From the NCBI GenBank assembly GCA_002360635.1, contig DEQW01000001.1, forward strand, positions 563,227 through 621,864: a stretch of DNA of 58,638 nt, given 5' to 3'. The position numbers were made by a program, and so were the translations under genes. The stretch comes from Flavobacteriaceae bacterium UBA3356 (GTDB lineage Bacteria; Bacteroidota; Bacteroidia; Flavobacteriales; Flavobacteriaceae). Shown here in pieces: positions 7,987 through 16,220 of this stretch (within the stretch, counting starts at the first letter, position 1; each line of letters starts with the position of its first letter). The notes under the pieces were generated by a model. It searched no databases and was not told where the DNA came from. It worked only from the letters and a program-made list of their open reading frames with translations.

Positions 7987-8546
7987 TGGACAAAGCACAA
8001 CTTAGAACAGCCTATAAAGCACGTCGGAAGCAGCTTTCTTCGGCAACAATTGAAGATTTGAGTTTACAAATTGCCAATAAGGCATTGAACCTTCCTATTT
8101 GGAAAAAAACATATTATCATATTTTTCTTCCTATTGAATCGCACAAAGAGGTGAATACCGAATACATGATGCATATTCTTCAAGGCAAGGATAAAAGTAT
8201 TGTTGTTTCAAAATCAGAATTTGAAACAGGCGAACTAAAACACTATTTGTTACAAGAAAATACGGTGATTAAACTTTCAAAATACGGCATTCCTGAGCCA
8301 GTTGACGGTATTGAAGTTCCTGCAGAAAAACTAGATGTTATTTTCGTTCCACTTTTAGCGTATGACGAAAAAGGAAACAGAATTGGCTACGGAAAGGGAT
8401 TTTACGATCGATTTTTAGCCAATTGCAAACCCGACGCTCTATTTGTTGGGTTATCTTTCTTTCCTCCTGAAAAAAACATTTCTGTTGAAGAAACAGACGT
8501 TCCCCTGCACTATTGCATTACGCCCGAAAAAATACTTTCTTTTTAA
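7986..8546 (+). CDS. 5-formyltetrahydrofolate cyclo-ligase
   Basis: Converts 5-formyl-THF to 5,10-methenyl-THF using ATP, returning stored folate to one-carbon metabolism. 186 residues, normal for the family. The N-terminal K-x-x-x-R-x-x-R substrate region (KAQLRTAYKARRKQLS) and the nucleotide loop DEKGNRIGYGKGFYDRFL near 125-142 are both present. The start codon overlaps the stop of the deacylase gene by one base, so it is in the same transcript as the rimK set, although there is no obvious biochemical link. Confidence 0.93.
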   Translation: MDKAQLRTAYKARRKQLSSATIEDLSLQIANKALNLPIWKKTYYHIFLPIESHKEVNTEYMMHILQGKDKSIVVSKSEFETGELKHYLLQENTVIKLSKYGIPEPVDGIEVPAEKLDVIFVPLLAYDEKGNRIGYGKGFYDRFLANCKPDALFVGLSFFPPEKNISVEETDVPLHYCITPEKILSF

Positions 8547-8584
8547 AAAAACTATCTATATTTACTTGTTCAAAAAACAAAAAA

Positions 8585-8875
8585 ATGGAAAACTTAACTA
8601 ACCAACCCCCTAAACCAGATAACCATTTGGTTTGGGCAATTTTAACCACTGTATTTTGTTGTTTACCCTTAGGGATTGTCTCTATTGTAAAATCAACAAA
8701 AGTAAACGAGCTGTATGCGCAAGGCAATTATGCCGAAGCTCAAAAAGCATCGAATGAAGCTAAGAAATGGGCAATGTGGAGTGCTATAGTAGCTGGAGGC
8801 TTATTTTTACTTTATATTTTACTATTGATTTTAGGCGTGGCCGGTGGAATTTTGTCTGATGCTGGTGGCTTTTAA
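8585..8875 (+). CDS. CD225/dispanin-like small membrane protein
   Basis: A 96-residue protein with two hydrophobic segments (about 17-37 and 68-90) joined by a loop containing KSTKVNELYAQGNYAEAQKASNEAKKWA. This is the pattern of the CD225/dispanin family (CCxPLGIVSIV, then a cytoplasmic AQGNY...A loop). Bacterial members have no settled function; eukaryotic relatives are the IFITM proteins. I start at ATG 8585, because upstream in-frame codons lie within the previous gene or are basic and unconserved. The next gene overlaps its 3' end. Confidence 0.82.
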   Translation: MENLTNQPPKPDNHLVWAILTTVFCCLPLGIVSIVKSTKVNELYAQGNYAEAQKASNEAKKWAMWSAIVAGGLFLLYILLLILGVAGGILSDAGGF

Positions 8876-9281
8876 TAAAACAACTACGTTAGTTTTAACA
8901 ACAATTTTTTTTGGGATTGTATTGGTGATTTTCTATCAGTACAATCCCGCAGAGAGTGCTTTTTTTATTCCTTGTCCGTTTCACGCCTTAACTGATTTGC
9001 ATTGCCCTGGATGTGGCTCACAGCGAGCCTTGCATCAACTAGTACATCTTAATATTTGGGGAGCCTTTAAATATAATTCCTTATTAGTTCTTTCTATACC
9101 CATTTTAATGTATAGTCTGGTTACCAAGCTTCACAACTATTGGTATAACACGAAATATCGTGTACCATTTTTTTATAACAATACCTTTATTTACACCTAT
9201 TTTGGAATTGTAGTATTGTTTTGGGTGTTAAGAAACATCCCTATTGAGCCGTTTACGTATTTAGCACCGACTACTGTATAA
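8844..9281 (+). CDS. DUF2752 membrane protein
   Basis: A protein of up to 145 residues with about three transmembrane segments. The family mark is PCPFHALTDLHCPGCGSQRALHQL (about 43-66), in which the C-P-G-C-G-x-x-R-A core follows the first membrane helix. Function is unknown; members often neighbour CD225/TM2-type proteins, as here. The first ATG (8844) overlaps the previous gene by 32 bases, and a second ATG (8859) would overlap by 17. Neither has a Shine-Dalgarno sequence, so the start is uncertain. The gene ends just before a palindrome at 9286-9301 and converges with lspA. Confidence 0.85.
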   Translation: MEFCLMLVAFNKTTTLVLTTIFFGIVLVIFYQYNPAESAFFIPCPFHALTDLHCPGCGSQRALHQLVHLNIWGAFKYNSLLVLSIPILMYSLVTKLHNYWYNTKYRVPFFYNNTFIYTYFGIVVLFWVLRNIPIEPFTYLAPTTV

Positions 9282-9285
9282 ATAA

Positions 9286-9301
9286 GAAATAAGCTTATTT
9301 C
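9286..9301. terminator. AT-rich palindrome at a convergent gene junction
   Basis: GAAATAAGCTTATTTC is a perfect 16-base palindrome between the stop of the DUF2752 gene (9281) and the end of lspA (9295), overlapping the last lspA codons. It is followed by CTCTTCTTCT rather than a clean T-run. A weak bidirectional terminator is possible, not certain. Confidence 0.35.
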
Positions 9302-9906
9302 TCTTCTTCTGTTTTAGGGAAAGCTTTTTTATGGAAAAGCAATAACAGTATTACCCCAATACTAATTGAAGTATCGGCAATATTAAAAACAGGTTCAAAG
9401 AAAGTAAAATAATCACCTCCCCAAAATGGAAGCCATTCGGGCAAATACCCTTTCCAAAGTGGGAAGTAAAGCATATCCACTACCTTTCCGTGGAACAGTG
9501 TGCCATATCCGCCGTCTGCTGGCATGAAAGAAGCCAATTGATGGTAGCTGTCATCGAAGATTATTCCGTAAAAAACAGAGTCTACAATATTGCCAAAAGC
9601 CCCTGCAAAAATAAGGGCGATAGAAACTATTAATACTCGAGAAGCTTTTTTACGAACTGAATCCCAAAGCCAGTAGCCAATACCTACAATTGCCACTAAA
9701 CGAAACAAGGTAAGGAACAATTTTCCGTATTCACCGGGTATTTTTGCTCCCCAGGCCATGCCTTCATTTTCAACAAAAAGAATTCGAAACCATTCGAACA
9801 CTTTTATTTCTTCGCCTAAAACAAAGTGGGTTTTAATATAAACTTTCGAAATTTGGTCTATTAATAGAACCAAAATGATAATAAGGGAAGCCTTTTTTAG
9901 TGACAT
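9295..9906 (-). CDS. lspA: Lipoprotein signal peptidase (signal peptidase II)
   Basis: Cleaves the signal peptide of prolipoproteins in the inner membrane after lipidation. 203 residues with four membrane helices. The two catalytic aspartates lie in FGNIVDS (about 110) and FNIADTSI (about 177). NEGMAWG corresponds to the family's conserved N-x-G-x-A-F/W motif. The long loop between the aspartates (DDSYHQLASFMPADGG...) is typical of Bacteroidota LspA and makes it longer than the E. coli enzyme. It is the last gene of a minus-strand run after the GIN-domain gene, and its substrates are plentiful in this window. Confidence 0.95.
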   Translation of the reverse strand: MSLKKASLIIILVLLIDQISKVYIKTHFVLGEEIKVFEWFRILFVENEGMAWGAKIPGEYGKLFLTLFRLVAIVGIGYWLWDSVRKKASRVLIVSIALIFAGAFGNIVDSVFYGIIFDDSYHQLASFMPADGGYGTLFHGKVVDMLYFPLWKGYLPEWLPFWGGDYFTFFEPVFNIADTSISIGVILLLLFHKKAFPKTEEEK

Positions 9907-9938
9907 AAGTTATTTTAACAGCCGCAAAAATAACAATA

Positions 9939-10568
9939 TTATTTGTTTTGCAGCAGTGTGATTGAGCCTGTTATACTTTCGGCAATTATTTTATGCTTTC
10001 CCGCCTTAGGAAGCTCATTTAAAACAGTTCCTTTTTTAGAAACAGCTTGCCCTGTAACGGTCGGTTTTGCATAAACGGTGATGGCTCCCTCTTTGGTATA
10101 CAAGGTAGCATTTCCTTTAAAATTTTTTAATAGGCACGTTCCGTTTTCTAAGGCCACAAAAAAGTTTTCATAGGTTCCTTTTCCAGTTACCGAAGCGATT
10201 TTAGACCGTATTTCTACGCTCAAGTTTTCTGGAACGGTGATAAGCATATCAATAGCAATCAGTTTATGAGCGGCCAGCTTATCATTTTCTTTTTCAAAAA
10301 AAGGGGAATATCCAGTTGAGAGTGTCAATGTTTTACCTGCTTCGGAAGTGTTTAAAACAACACTTTCGTGATGCTCGCCTTCAATGTGGGTTCGAACATT
10401 AATATTATCTGTTTTTTGTGCTGAAATAGTTATGGTAAAGACATCGTCCGATTCAATAACCAATCTCTCAAAATTTGATGCATCAAATTGCTTCTCAAGT
10501 ACTTTTTGAGCAGTGATTTCAGTAGTAAAAAAAATCAGCACGATAAATATGGAAATATATTTTAGCAT
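9939..10568 (-). CDS. Secreted GIN/DUF4097-like beta-helix protein
   Basis: A 209-residue exported protein. A signal peptide (MLKYISIFIVLIFFTTEITAQ) is followed by a repetitive beta-strand body with FERLVIESDDVFTITIS and VENGT/LKNFKGNATLYTKEGAITV-like strands. This matches the head-GIN (DUF2807) / DUF4097 right-handed beta-helix group. Function is unknown; some relatives are cell-surface or adhesin-like. I start at ATG 10568, which begins a proper signal peptide. An in-frame start at 10628 would place 20 basic residues, and a terminator-type hairpin, inside the coding region. That hairpin (10574-10590) ends only a few bases before the chosen start, which is unusual. Confidence 0.75.
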   Translation of the reverse strand: MLKYISIFIVLIFFTTEITAQKVLEKQFDASNFERLVIESDDVFTITISAQKTDNINVRTHIEGEHHESVVLNTSEAGKTLTLSTGYSPFFEKENDKLAAHKLIAIDMLITVPENLSVEIRSKIASVTGKGTYENFFVALENGTCLLKNFKGNATLYTKEGAITVYAKPTVTGQAVSKKGTVLNELPKAGKHKIIAESITGSITLLQNK

Positions 10569-10591
10569 AAAAAAGCCCCAAAGATTGGGGC
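10569..10591 (-). terminator. Hairpin with T-run immediately before a start codon
   Basis: On the minus strand GCCCCAATCTTTGGGGC (10574-10590) is followed directly by TTTTTT and then ATG of the GIN-domain gene. It has the form of an intrinsic terminator for the dksA-like gene (stop at 10713), yet it occupies the leader and ribosome-binding region of the next gene. Confidence 0.7.
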
Positions 10592-10712
10592 GAATTTTTT
10601 TTTGCACTTTATAAACTATAAAGCACATTGTTTAGGTAAACCTTAAAGAGCAGTCACACTTTACTGGTTTAAAAAAGGACTTACCCAGATGCAATTTAAC
10701 TAAACACTTATT

Positions 10713-11096
10713 TTACTTCTGCATGTTCTTCGCTTCAATGCTCAAGGTTGCGTGCGGAACTAATTTTAAACGCTCCGGATTAATTAGTTTTCCTGTTACA
10801 CGGCATACACCATAACTTTTGTTTTCAATTCTAATTAAAGCATTTTTAAGGTCGCGAATAAACTTCTCTTGACGAATAGCCAATTGTGAGTTTGCTTCTT
10901 TGCTCATTACTTTACTGCCTTCATCAAAAGCTTTGAATGTAGGCGAAGTGTCGTCCGTACCGTTGTTGCTGTCATTTTTATAAGAACTTTTTATAAGTTC
11001 TAATTGTTCTTTCGCTTTTTCTATTTTTCCCTGAATTAATACCTTGAATTCTTCCAGCTCTTTATCACTGTATCGGGTTTTTACATCGTTTGCCAT
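10713..11096 (-). CDS. TraR/DksA family protein without a zinc-finger cysteine set
   Basis: A 127-residue DksA/TraR-type coiled-coil protein. The long helical hairpin (about 10-95) carries DDTSPTFKAFDEGSKVMSKE near its turn, in the place of the DxxDxA tip motif that reaches into the RNA polymerase secondary channel in DksA. The globular end reads YGVCRVTGKLINPERLKLVPHATL. It keeps the YGxCxxTG framework but has only one of the four zinc cysteines, so no zinc can be bound in the usual way. This is common in flavobacterial homologues. Expected role: RNA polymerase modulation. It begins two bases after the ileS stop, so the two are co-transcribed. Confidence 0.88.
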   Translation of the reverse strand: MANDVKTRYSDKELEEFKVLIQGKIEKAKEQLELIKSSYKNDSNNGTDDTSPTFKAFDEGSKVMSKEANSQLAIRQEKFIRDLKNALIRIENKSYGVCRVTGKLINPERLKLVPHATLSIEAKNMQK

Positions 11097-11098
11097 AT

Positions 11099-14000
11099 CT
11101 AGTGTTTTTTTATTTCAATTTGGGTTGCAATATCATCAAAAGCAATTTCCGTTCCATTGCTTACATCATTATCAAATTGCAAAATTTCGGTTAATGTTTC
11201 TTCTTTAATATACGTTAAATTTTCTTCAACCGCAGGTTTAAGGTATTTATCCTCCTTAATGGTTACTTCTACCCGGTCGGTCACTTCAAACCCAGAGTCT
11301 TTCCTTAGGTTTTGAATTCTATTTACCAATTCTCTGGCAATCCCTTCATTTTTTAATGAAGGAGTGATTGTTACATCGAGTGCTACTGTTATGCCGTTGG
11401 CATTGGCAACTAACCAGCCTTCAATATCTTGAGAGCTTATAATAACGTCATCAAGGCTCAATGTAGTATTTTTTTTGTTAATTTCAACTGATATTTGTCC
11501 TTCTTTCTCCAATTTTGCAATTGTATCTTGCCCAAAACCAGCAATTGCTTGCGCCACCAATTTCATGTCCCTACCAAAGCGTGGCCCTAGCTTTTTAAAG
11601 TCTGGTTTAATCTGTTTTACTAGCAAACCAGAAGCTTCATCAATTAATTTGATTTCCTTGACGTTTACTTCAGATTTTATCAAATCTTCCACCGCTTCTA
11701 TTTCGGCTCTAACGGTTTCGTCCAAGACTGGAATCATTATTTTCTGAAGTGGTTGACGCACTTTTATTTTTTCACGCTGACGTAAAGATAAAACAAGCGA
11801 CGAAATAGTTTGCGCTCGCTGCATTTTACGCTCTAACGTTTTATCTATAAACGAACTATCTGCTTTTGGGAAATCACTTACGTGAACCGATACTTCGTCT
11901 CTGCTCAGCACAGGTTCTTTTCCTTCTTTTTCAACTCCTTCGGTTAAATCTTTATACAAACGGTCCATAAAGAATGGAGCTACAGGCGCACTTAATTTTG
12001 CAACGGTTTCTAAACACGTATAAAGCGTTTGGTAAGCAGAAATTTTATCATCGTTATAGCTGCCTTTCCAATAGCGTCTTCTGCTTAATCTAACGAACCA
12101 GTTACTTAAGTTTTCTTGCACAAATTCTGAAATGGCACGAGTCGCCTTTGTAGGTTCGTAGTCACTGTAAAAAGCATCTACTTTTTCAACGAGTGAATGT
12201 AATTCTGAAAGAATCCATCGGTCTATTTCTGGGCGTTTTTCTAACGGCACATCTGCTTCAGCATAGGTGAAGTTGTCCAAATTGGCATATAAACTGAAAA
12301 AACTATAGGTATTGTAAAGTGTTCCGAAAAATTTATTACGCACTTCAGAAATACCATCCAAGTCAAATTTCAAGTTATCCCAAGGATTCGCATTACTAAT
12401 CATATACCAACGTGTAGCATCGGGACCATAGGTTTTAAGTGTTTCAAAAGGATCTACAGCATTGCCCAACCGTTTGGACATTTTTTGTCCGTTTTTATCC
12501 AACACCAGACCGTTACTCACTACATTTTTATACGCAACATCATCAAAAATCATCGTAGCAATCGCGTGCAAGGTATAGAACCAACCACGAGTTTGATCCA
12601 CACCCTCGGCAATAAAATCGGCTTTGCGCCACGTTTGCTCTACTTTGTCTTTGTTTTCGAAAGGGTAATGCCATTGTGCATATGGCATACTTCCACTATC
12701 AAACCAAACATCGATTAGGTCGGCTTCGCGCTTCATTGGTTTTCCACTTTCTGAAACAAGTGTAATTCCGTCAACGATGTTTTTATGTAAATCTACCGTG
12801 TCATAGTTTTCTTCTGAAAAATCGCCTGGGGTAAAGTTTTCATAAATTGCTTTATCCATAACGCCAGCTACAACAGCTTTTTCCATTTCGGCTTTCAGCT
12901 CTTCTATGCTTCCAATGCATTTTTCCTCCTTGCCATCTTCGGTTCTCCAAAGCGGTAACGGAATGCCCCAATAACGTGAACGAGACAAGTTCCAATCGTT
13001 TGCATTTGCCAACCAGTTGCCAAAACGACCTTCTCCGGTTGCTTTTGGTTTCCAGTTAATGGTTTTATTTAAATCGTGCATACGATCTTTAAAATCGGTC
13101 ACTTTTATAAACCAAGAATCTAATGGATAGTATAAAATAGGCTTATCGGTACGCCAGCAGTTTGGATAGCTGTGTACATATTTTTCAACGTGAAAAGCTC
13201 TGTTTTCAGTTTTAAGTTTGATGACTAATTCAACATCGACCGATTTTTCAGGTGCTTCGCCATCGTCGTAATATTCGTTTTTCACGTATTTCCCGGCCAA
13301 TTCTTTCATCTCCGGACGGAATTTCCCTTGTAAATCTACCAACGGAACTAAATCACCATTTTCATTTTTAACCAATAACGGCGGAACTTCCGGTGTAGCT
13401 TCTTTGGCTACTTTGGCATCGTCTGCACCAAAGGTTGGCGCGGTATGTACAATACCAGTACCGTCTTCGGTAGTCACAAAATCCCCCGCAATTACACGGA
13501 ACGCATTCTCAGGGTTTTCGTAAGGTTTTGCGTAATCCAATAACTGCTCGTAACGAATGTCTAGCAGGTCTTTCCCTTTGAATTCTTTTACAATGAAATA
13601 TGGTATGTTTTTATCCCCCTGTTTATAGCTATCAAGGACTTCTTCATTTGGTTTTTCTTCATATTTTCCGCCAAATTGTTTACCTACCAAGTTTTTAGCA
13701 AGTACTACGTAAATAGGTTCAAACGTGTATTGATTGTACGTTTTTACCAATACGTAATCAATCTTCTTACCAACGGTAAGTGCCGTGTTACTTGGCAATG
13801 TCCAAGGCGTGGTTGTCCAAGCTAAAAGGAAAATGTTGTTACTTTCTTCGGCTAAAAAGTCTGGTAATGTATCTGCAACGGCTTTAAATTGAGCCACCGC
13901 AGTGGTATCGGTAACATCTTGATAGGTTCCTGGTTGGTTTAGTTCGTGCGAACTTAAACCCGTTCCCGCTTTTGGCGAGTACGGTTGTATGGTGTAGCCT

Positions 14001-14527
14001 TTGTACATAAGGCCTTTGTTGTATATTTCTTTCAGCAACCACCAAACCGTTTCCATGTACTTTGGCTTGTAGGTTATGTATGGATCGTCCATATCTACCC
14101 AATAGCCATAGCCTTCGGTTACTTTGTTCCACGCATCGGTGTAGCGCATCACAGCTTTTTTACAAGCATCGTTGTAAGCCTCAACTGAAATTTTCTTCCC
14201 TATATCTTCTTTCGTAATACCTAATTCCTTCTCAACGCCTAATTCAATAGGAAGTCCGTGGGTATCCCAACCCGCTTTTCTATCTACTTTAAAACCTTTT
14301 TGGGTTTTGTAGCGACAAAAAATATCTTTGATGGATCGCGCCATCACGTGGTGAATACCCGGCATTCCATTTGCAGATGGAGGCCCTTCAAAAAACACAA
14401 ACGGCTCATTACCTTCACGAATGGAAATACTTTTTTCGAAAATGTTGTTTTCATTCCAAAATTCGAGTATTTCTGTCGCTGTCTTAGGAAGGTCTAATCC
14501 CTTGTATTCTTTAAACTTTTTGCTCAT
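11099..14527 (-). CDS. ileS: Isoleucyl-tRNA synthetase
   Basis: Class I aminoacyl-tRNA synthetase of 1,142 residues, charging tRNA-Ile. The HIGH-type signature is GIHH at about 57-60 within FFEGPPSANGMPGIHHV, and KMSKR lies near 680-684. The editing domain (TAWTTTPWTLPSN, GTGIVHTAPTFGADD) and anticodon-binding domain follow in order. Length and the GIHH form fit the long eukaryote-like IleS type, which in several bacteria is linked to tolerance of the inhibitor mupirocin; that is a family property and not shown here. I start at ATG 14527 (MSKKFKEYKG). The frame stays open 69 codons further upstream, but those residues are unconserved and cross a promoter-like TACTTTCG at 14553-14560. Confidence 0.95.
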   Translation of the reverse strand: MSKKFKEYKGLDLPKTATEILEFWNENNIFEKSISIREGNEPFVFFEGPPSANGMPGIHHVMARSIKDIFCRYKTQKGFKVDRKAGWDTHGLPIELGVEKELGITKEDIGKKISVEAYNDACKKAVMRYTDAWNKVTEGYGYWVDMDDPYITYKPKYMETVWWLLKEIYNKGLMYKGYTIQPYSPKAGTGLSSHELNQPGTYQDVTDTTAVAQFKAVADTLPDFLAEESNNIFLLAWTTTPWTLPSNTALTVGKKIDYVLVKTYNQYTFEPIYVVLAKNLVGKQFGGKYEEKPNEEVLDSYKQGDKNIPYFIVKEFKGKDLLDIRYEQLLDYAKPYENPENAFRVIAGDFVTTEDGTGIVHTAPTFGADDAKVAKEATPEVPPLLVKNENGDLVPLVDLQGKFRPEMKELAGKYVKNEYYDDGEAPEKSVDVELVIKLKTENRAFHVEKYVHSYPNCWRTDKPILYYPLDSWFIKVTDFKDRMHDLNKTINWKPKATGEGRFGNWLANANDWNLSRSRYWGIPLPLWRTEDGKEEKCIGSIEELKAEMEKAVVAGVMDKAIYENFTPGDFSEENYDTVDLHKNIVDGITLVSESGKPMKREADLIDVWFDSGSMPYAQWHYPFENKDKVEQTWRKADFIAEGVDQTRGWFYTLHAIATMIFDDVAYKNVVSNGLVLDKNGQKMSKRLGNAVDPFETLKTYGPDATRWYMISNANPWDNLKFDLDGISEVRNKFFGTLYNTYSFFSLYANLDNFTYAEADVPLEKRPEIDRWILSELHSLVEKVDAFYSDYEPTKATRAISEFVQENLSNWFVRLSRRRYWKGSYNDDKISAYQTLYTCLETVAKLSAPVAPFFMDRLYKDLTEGVEKEGKEPVLSRDEVSVHVSDFPKADSSFIDKTLERKMQRAQTISSLVLSLRQREKIKVRQPLQKIMIPVLDETVRAEIEAVEDLIKSEVNVKEIKLIDEASGLLVKQIKPDFKKLGPRFGRDMKLVAQAIAGFGQDTIAKLEKEGQISVEINKKNTTLSLDDVIISSQDIEGWLVANANGITVALDVTITPSLKNEGIARELVNRIQNLRKDSGFEVTDRVEVTIKEDKYLKPAVEENLTYIKEETLTEILQFDNDVSNGTEIAFDDIATQIEIKKH

Positions 14528-14682
14528 AACAAGTTGCATTTCAATAAGGTTGCGAAAGTAAGAAATTTTACTGAAATAGTCTATCATGGGAACCTTCAAA
14601 TAACACATTGCTAATGTGATTTTTATTCCTTTAAAGAAGTTTCTTTCATATTTTTTTATATTTACTGAAAAACAACCCACTT

Positions 14683-15603
14683 TTGAGAAAATTCCTCTTG
14701 CTATTGCTCCTTCTACCACTATTAACTTCTGCACAAGACTATGTTGATATTTTTAGAATAGGCTACGGCGAAACATTTAATAATGATTTTGAAGGGACCA
14801 ACAGCAGTACGAGTATTCGATCTTTTGAGGTTGGCCTTACCTTTCCTGTCGTTCTCAATGACAACCACGCTTTTATCACTGGAGCTGATTTTAGCACAAA
14901 CAATTTGCAACTGTTTCCTAAGGCTGAACGCACGAGCTTATACAGTACAAATATTAAATTGGGATTGGCTTCTACGTATTCTGAAAGATGGAGTTCGACC
15001 GTAGTTTTACTGCCTAAAATAGCTTCAGATTATAACAATATTTCTAGCGATGATTTCTATTTGGGAGGCTTTGCGTTGCTGAAACTTCAGAAAAAAGAAA
15101 ATCTAATTTACCGTTTTGGGTTTTATGGCTCGCAAGAAGCTTTCGGGTTTTTTACTACGCCGATTATTGGCTGGTATTATTTGAGCCTAAATAAAAAATT
15201 TGAAATGGATATGTCACTGCCCATTTCAGCAGATGTAAGCTATGACTTGGGAAAAACAACTATTGGGATGGATTATTTTGGTATTGGAAGAAGTTTCAAC
15301 ATAAAAAAAGAAAATCAACCCGATACGTATGTTGATTTAAGCTCGTTGGAATTTGCTGCCTATTGGCAATTCAATTTTCTAGAAAAAAGCGTGTTATTGC
15401 GTACTAAATTAGGCTATTCTAGTAATAATTATGAAGTATATGCCGATGGCGAAACTATCGATTTAGGCCTTTCAGCCTTTAGTTTTGGCGATGACCGAAC
15501 CCAGCTAAATCCAGAAATGAACGGTAGTTTTTTTGCAAAAATTGAAGCCATTTACCGTTTTAACCTACCTACAAAACAGATTAAAACCCCTGAAAATCAA
15601 TAA
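14683..15603 (+). CDS. DUF6268-type outer-membrane beta-barrel protein
   Basis: A 306-residue exported protein that appears to start at TTG 14683. The signal peptide (MRKFLLLLLLLPLLTSAQ) is clear and only complete with this start. The mature part is a run of alternating amphipathic strands (FRIGYGETF, FEVGLTFPVV, NIKLGLASTYS, AAYWQFNFLE, VLLRTKLGYS) ending in an aromatic strand, IEAIYRFNL. This fits the DUF6268 family of putative outer-membrane barrels. Function is unknown. A TATATTTA box at 14657-14664 precedes it. It is divergent from ileS and stands apart from the accessory block that follows. Confidence 0.75.
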   Translation: MRKFLLLLLLLPLLTSAQDYVDIFRIGYGETFNNDFEGTNSSTSIRSFEVGLTFPVVLNDNHAFITGADFSTNNLQLFPKAERTSLYSTNIKLGLASTYSERWSSTVVLLPKIASDYNNISSDDFYLGGFALLKLQKKENLIYRFGFYGSQEAFGFFTTPIIGWYYLSLNKKFEMDMSLPISADVSYDLGKTTIGMDYFGIGRSFNIKKENQPDTYVDLSSLEFAAYWQFNFLEKSVLLRTKLGYSSNNYEVYADGETIDLGLSAFSFGDDRTQLNPEMNGSFFAKIEAIYRFNLPTKQIKTPENQ

Positions 15604-15630
15604 ATTTATATTCCAAAAAGTTATTTTCAC

Positions 15631-15638
15631 TATATTTG
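15631..15638 (+). promoter_or_regulatory. -7 box of the HNH / zinc-ribbon / DUF1828 block
   Basis: TATATTTG matches TAnnTTTG exactly, 20 bases before ATG 15658, so transcription would start about 12 bases ahead of the HNH gene. No good TTG lies upstream at the usual distance. It is the only clear promoter before the four tightly spaced genes that follow. Confidence 0.5.
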
Positions 15639-15657
15639 ATATAAACTCCCCCTAAAA

Positions 15658-16218
15658 ATGATACCAAATTTAAAAGGAGAGGTCTGGAAAAAATTTTCCG
15701 ATCCCTCATGGCGTAGAAGTGATGCTATTGATATTTCTAACTACGGAAGAGTAAAGCATTATAAAAATGATCCTAAGGGGGAATTTTTAAAAACCTATAT
15801 TTTAAACGGTTATGAAGTTTTTTCAACCCTTAAAAAAAATGGAAAAACGAGTTTAATTTATATTCATAGAGCAGTTGCCCAGTTGTTTTTAGAGGAAATG
15901 GAAGGCAAAAATTTGGTCATACATAAAGACTTTAATAAAGGAAACAATCACGTAAACAACTTACAGTTTGCAAATCGTAAGGAGCTTACAGAACACAATA
16001 AAAAGAGTCCGGCTGTCATAAAAGCAAAAAAAGAAGCCTTATTAAAGCCAAAATATTCAAAACTTACACCTGAGAAGGTTAGACTATTAAAAAAGAAAAT
16101 ATTCGATCCCAACCGCAGAACGCGATTGCGGTTAATTGCTAAACAATTTGGAATTTCAGAAATGCAATTGTACCGTATAAAGTCTGGTAAAAACTGGGGA
16201 CATATAGATTATAAATAA
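15658..16218 (+). CDS. NUMOD4 and HNH-type endonuclease with C-terminal helix-turn-helix
   Basis: A 186-residue predicted DNA nuclease. NUMOD4 (about 6-45: GEVWKKFSD, IDISNYGRVKH) is a DNA-binding module of homing endonucleases. The HNH part follows (about 70-108: IHRAVAQLF, VIHKDFNKGNNHVNNLQFA) with the histidine/asparagine pattern of HNH_3. The C-terminus (about 133-186: YSKLTPEKVRLLKKKI, AKQFGISEMQLYRI) is a helix-turn-helix of the resolvase/NUMOD kind. It is not inside an intron or intein, so it is free-standing. It opens a four-gene run with gaps of 2, 12 and -1 bases. Such proteins are widespread in flavobacteria, and none in this exact arrangement is known to me. Confidence 0.85.
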   Translation: MIPNLKGEVWKKFSDPSWRRSDAIDISNYGRVKHYKNDPKGEFLKTYILNGYEVFSTLKKNGKTSLIYIHRAVAQLFLEEMEGKNLVIHKDFNKGNNHVNNLQFANRKELTEHNKKSPAVIKAKKEALLKPKYSKLTPEKVRLLKKKIFDPNRRTRLRLIAKQFGISEMQLYRIKSGKNWGHIDYK

Positions 16219-16220
16219 AA

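Noticed and set aside
11099..14734. Longer ileS frame starting 69 codons upstream.
   Set aside because: The added residues are unconserved and cross a near-consensus -7 box; the canonical MSKKFKEYKG start is at 14527.
15658..16218. Homing endonuclease within an intron or intein.
   Set aside because: The gene is free-standing and no interrupted host gene flanks it.
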